From contig CANPZR010000175.1 of assembly GCA_947589175.1 (NCBI GenBank), positions 1 to 5,728 on the forward strand: a DNA stretch of 5,728 nt. The letters run 5' to 3'. The notes below the pieces were generated by a model, which was not told the origin of the DNA, made no database searches, and saw nothing but the letters and a program-made list of their open reading frames with translations. This document shows, piece by piece, positions 5,180-5,728 of this stretch. Both the position numbers and the translations under genes were made by a program. Origin of the DNA: an uncultured Lachnospiraceae bacterium (GTDB lineage Bacteria > Bacillota > Clostridia > Lachnospirales > Lachnospiraceae). Positions within the stretch are counted from its first letter, which is position 1; each line of letters starts with the position of its first letter.

Positions 5180-5710
5180 ATGCTTGAAAATAGAAATGTA
5201 AGTATCATAACTGATACCGACGGTAAAAAATTAGTGCTAATCAATGATATACGTTTCAAGGCAAAAGTACGAGATGATTGGAACATTGTAGAAAAATATC
5301 TGAAAAAGTACATAGGAAAATTTTATGAGATTGAAGAAGCCTCTGATAAAATATATATCTCATCAGATTTTCCCGATGAATATGCCAGTTCCGAGAGCCG
5401 TATCGCTCTAAAAGGCGCTGTCGCAAAAGCTAAAGCTAATGCGGCGCAGGCTATTCCAGAGCTTATAAGGATAGCGACCAATCCGAAGCATGAAGAAAAT
5501 CGAAAAGCCAAGCATAGGACTGATGCGACATATGGCTGGTACAGGTACGACATCCGGTTTGCGCTGCCAGTATATGATGATAAAACCGGAAACATAGCCA
5601 GATACAATATATATTCTGCAAGTATGCTAGTTCGTCATGCAAATGATGACAGGAAATATCTTTATGACATATTGGCAATAAAAAAAGAAACGAGCAGCCC
5701 GCTTGAGTGA
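5180..5710 (+). CDS. Stand-alone domain protein resembling polyvalent-protein LPD3/BECR-type domains
   Basis: The 176-residue soluble protein has no signal peptide or membrane segment. Residues 1-60 look like an alpha/beta module (SIITDTDGKKLVLINDIRF). Then come DFPDEYAS (63-70), an Ala/Lys-rich helix (about 74-100) and K111-H112. The tail has GWYRYDIRFALPVYD (119-133), YNIYSASMLVRH (142-153) and YLYDILAIKKETSSPL (160-175). From memory, this tail matches the C-terminal domain of large MuF- and helicase-type 'polyvalent' proteins of clostridial phages and conjugative elements (LPD3, perhaps a Barnase-EndoU-ColicinE5-RelE-like nuclease); that assignment is unverified. The ATG at 5180 has AAGGAG (5165-5170) 9 nt upstream. 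A TTG at 5120 and an ATG at 5144 extend the frame but lack such a site. The gene is more AT-rich than its neighbours, has its own promoter and follows a terminator, which suggests acquisition. No antitoxin or immunity gene is visible in the 18 bases left. Confidence 0.7.
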   Translation: MLENRNVSIITDTDGKKLVLINDIRFKAKVRDDWNIVEKYLKKYIGKFYEIEEASDKIYISSDFPDEYASSESRIALKGAVAKAKANAAQAIPELIRIATNPKHEENRKAKHRTDATYGWYRYDIRFALPVYDDKTGNIARYNIYSASMLVRHANDDRKYLYDILAIKKETSSPLE

Positions 5711-5728
5711 AAACACTGTACGGTAAAA

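Overview
This window looks like a piece of a Firmicutes chromosome, most likely a clostridial gut anaerobe of the Lachnospiraceae type. The reasons are strong GGAGG-type ribosome binding sites, sigma-A promoters, moderately high GC in the core genes, and the forms of PssA, Psd and ProS. The genus cannot be fixed from the sequence alone.

Layout. At about 94-1602, a tight pssA-psd pair on the + strand encodes the two-step route from CDP-diacylglycerol and serine to phosphatidylethanolamine. At 1676-2170 lies a small predicted lipoprotein whose body is nine degenerate 11-residue (hendecad) repeats rich in Gly, Asp, Glu and Val. A bidirectional terminator at 2211-2247 separates it from a convergent, minus-strand HAD phosphatase of the phosphoglycolate phosphatase type (2256-2906). 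A divergent intergenic region (2907-3193) carries a good promoter for each side and a nested set of inverted repeats. The + strand promoter drives proS (3194-4930), a full-length bacterial prolyl-tRNA synthetase with an inserted editing-type domain, followed by a strong terminator at 4939-4974.

After that terminator the base composition becomes more AT-rich. A 9-bp triplicate repeat and a near-consensus promoter (5066-5094) lead to a 176-residue protein (5180-5710). It resembles, from memory, the C-terminal domains of large 'polyvalent' phage and conjugative-element proteins (LPD3 or BECR-nuclease-like). This is the one gene that looks like accessory DNA.

How the genes work together. PssA and Psd form a pathway at the membrane. 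The lipoprotein follows them on the same strand with no clear terminator between, so it may be partly co-transcribed, but no functional link is shown. The phosphatase and proS are independent housekeeping genes that share only a divergent control region. The last gene has its own promoter and is insulated from proS. The strongest leads for novelty are the hendecad lipoprotein and the stand-alone polyvalent-type domain; neither proves a new system on its own.
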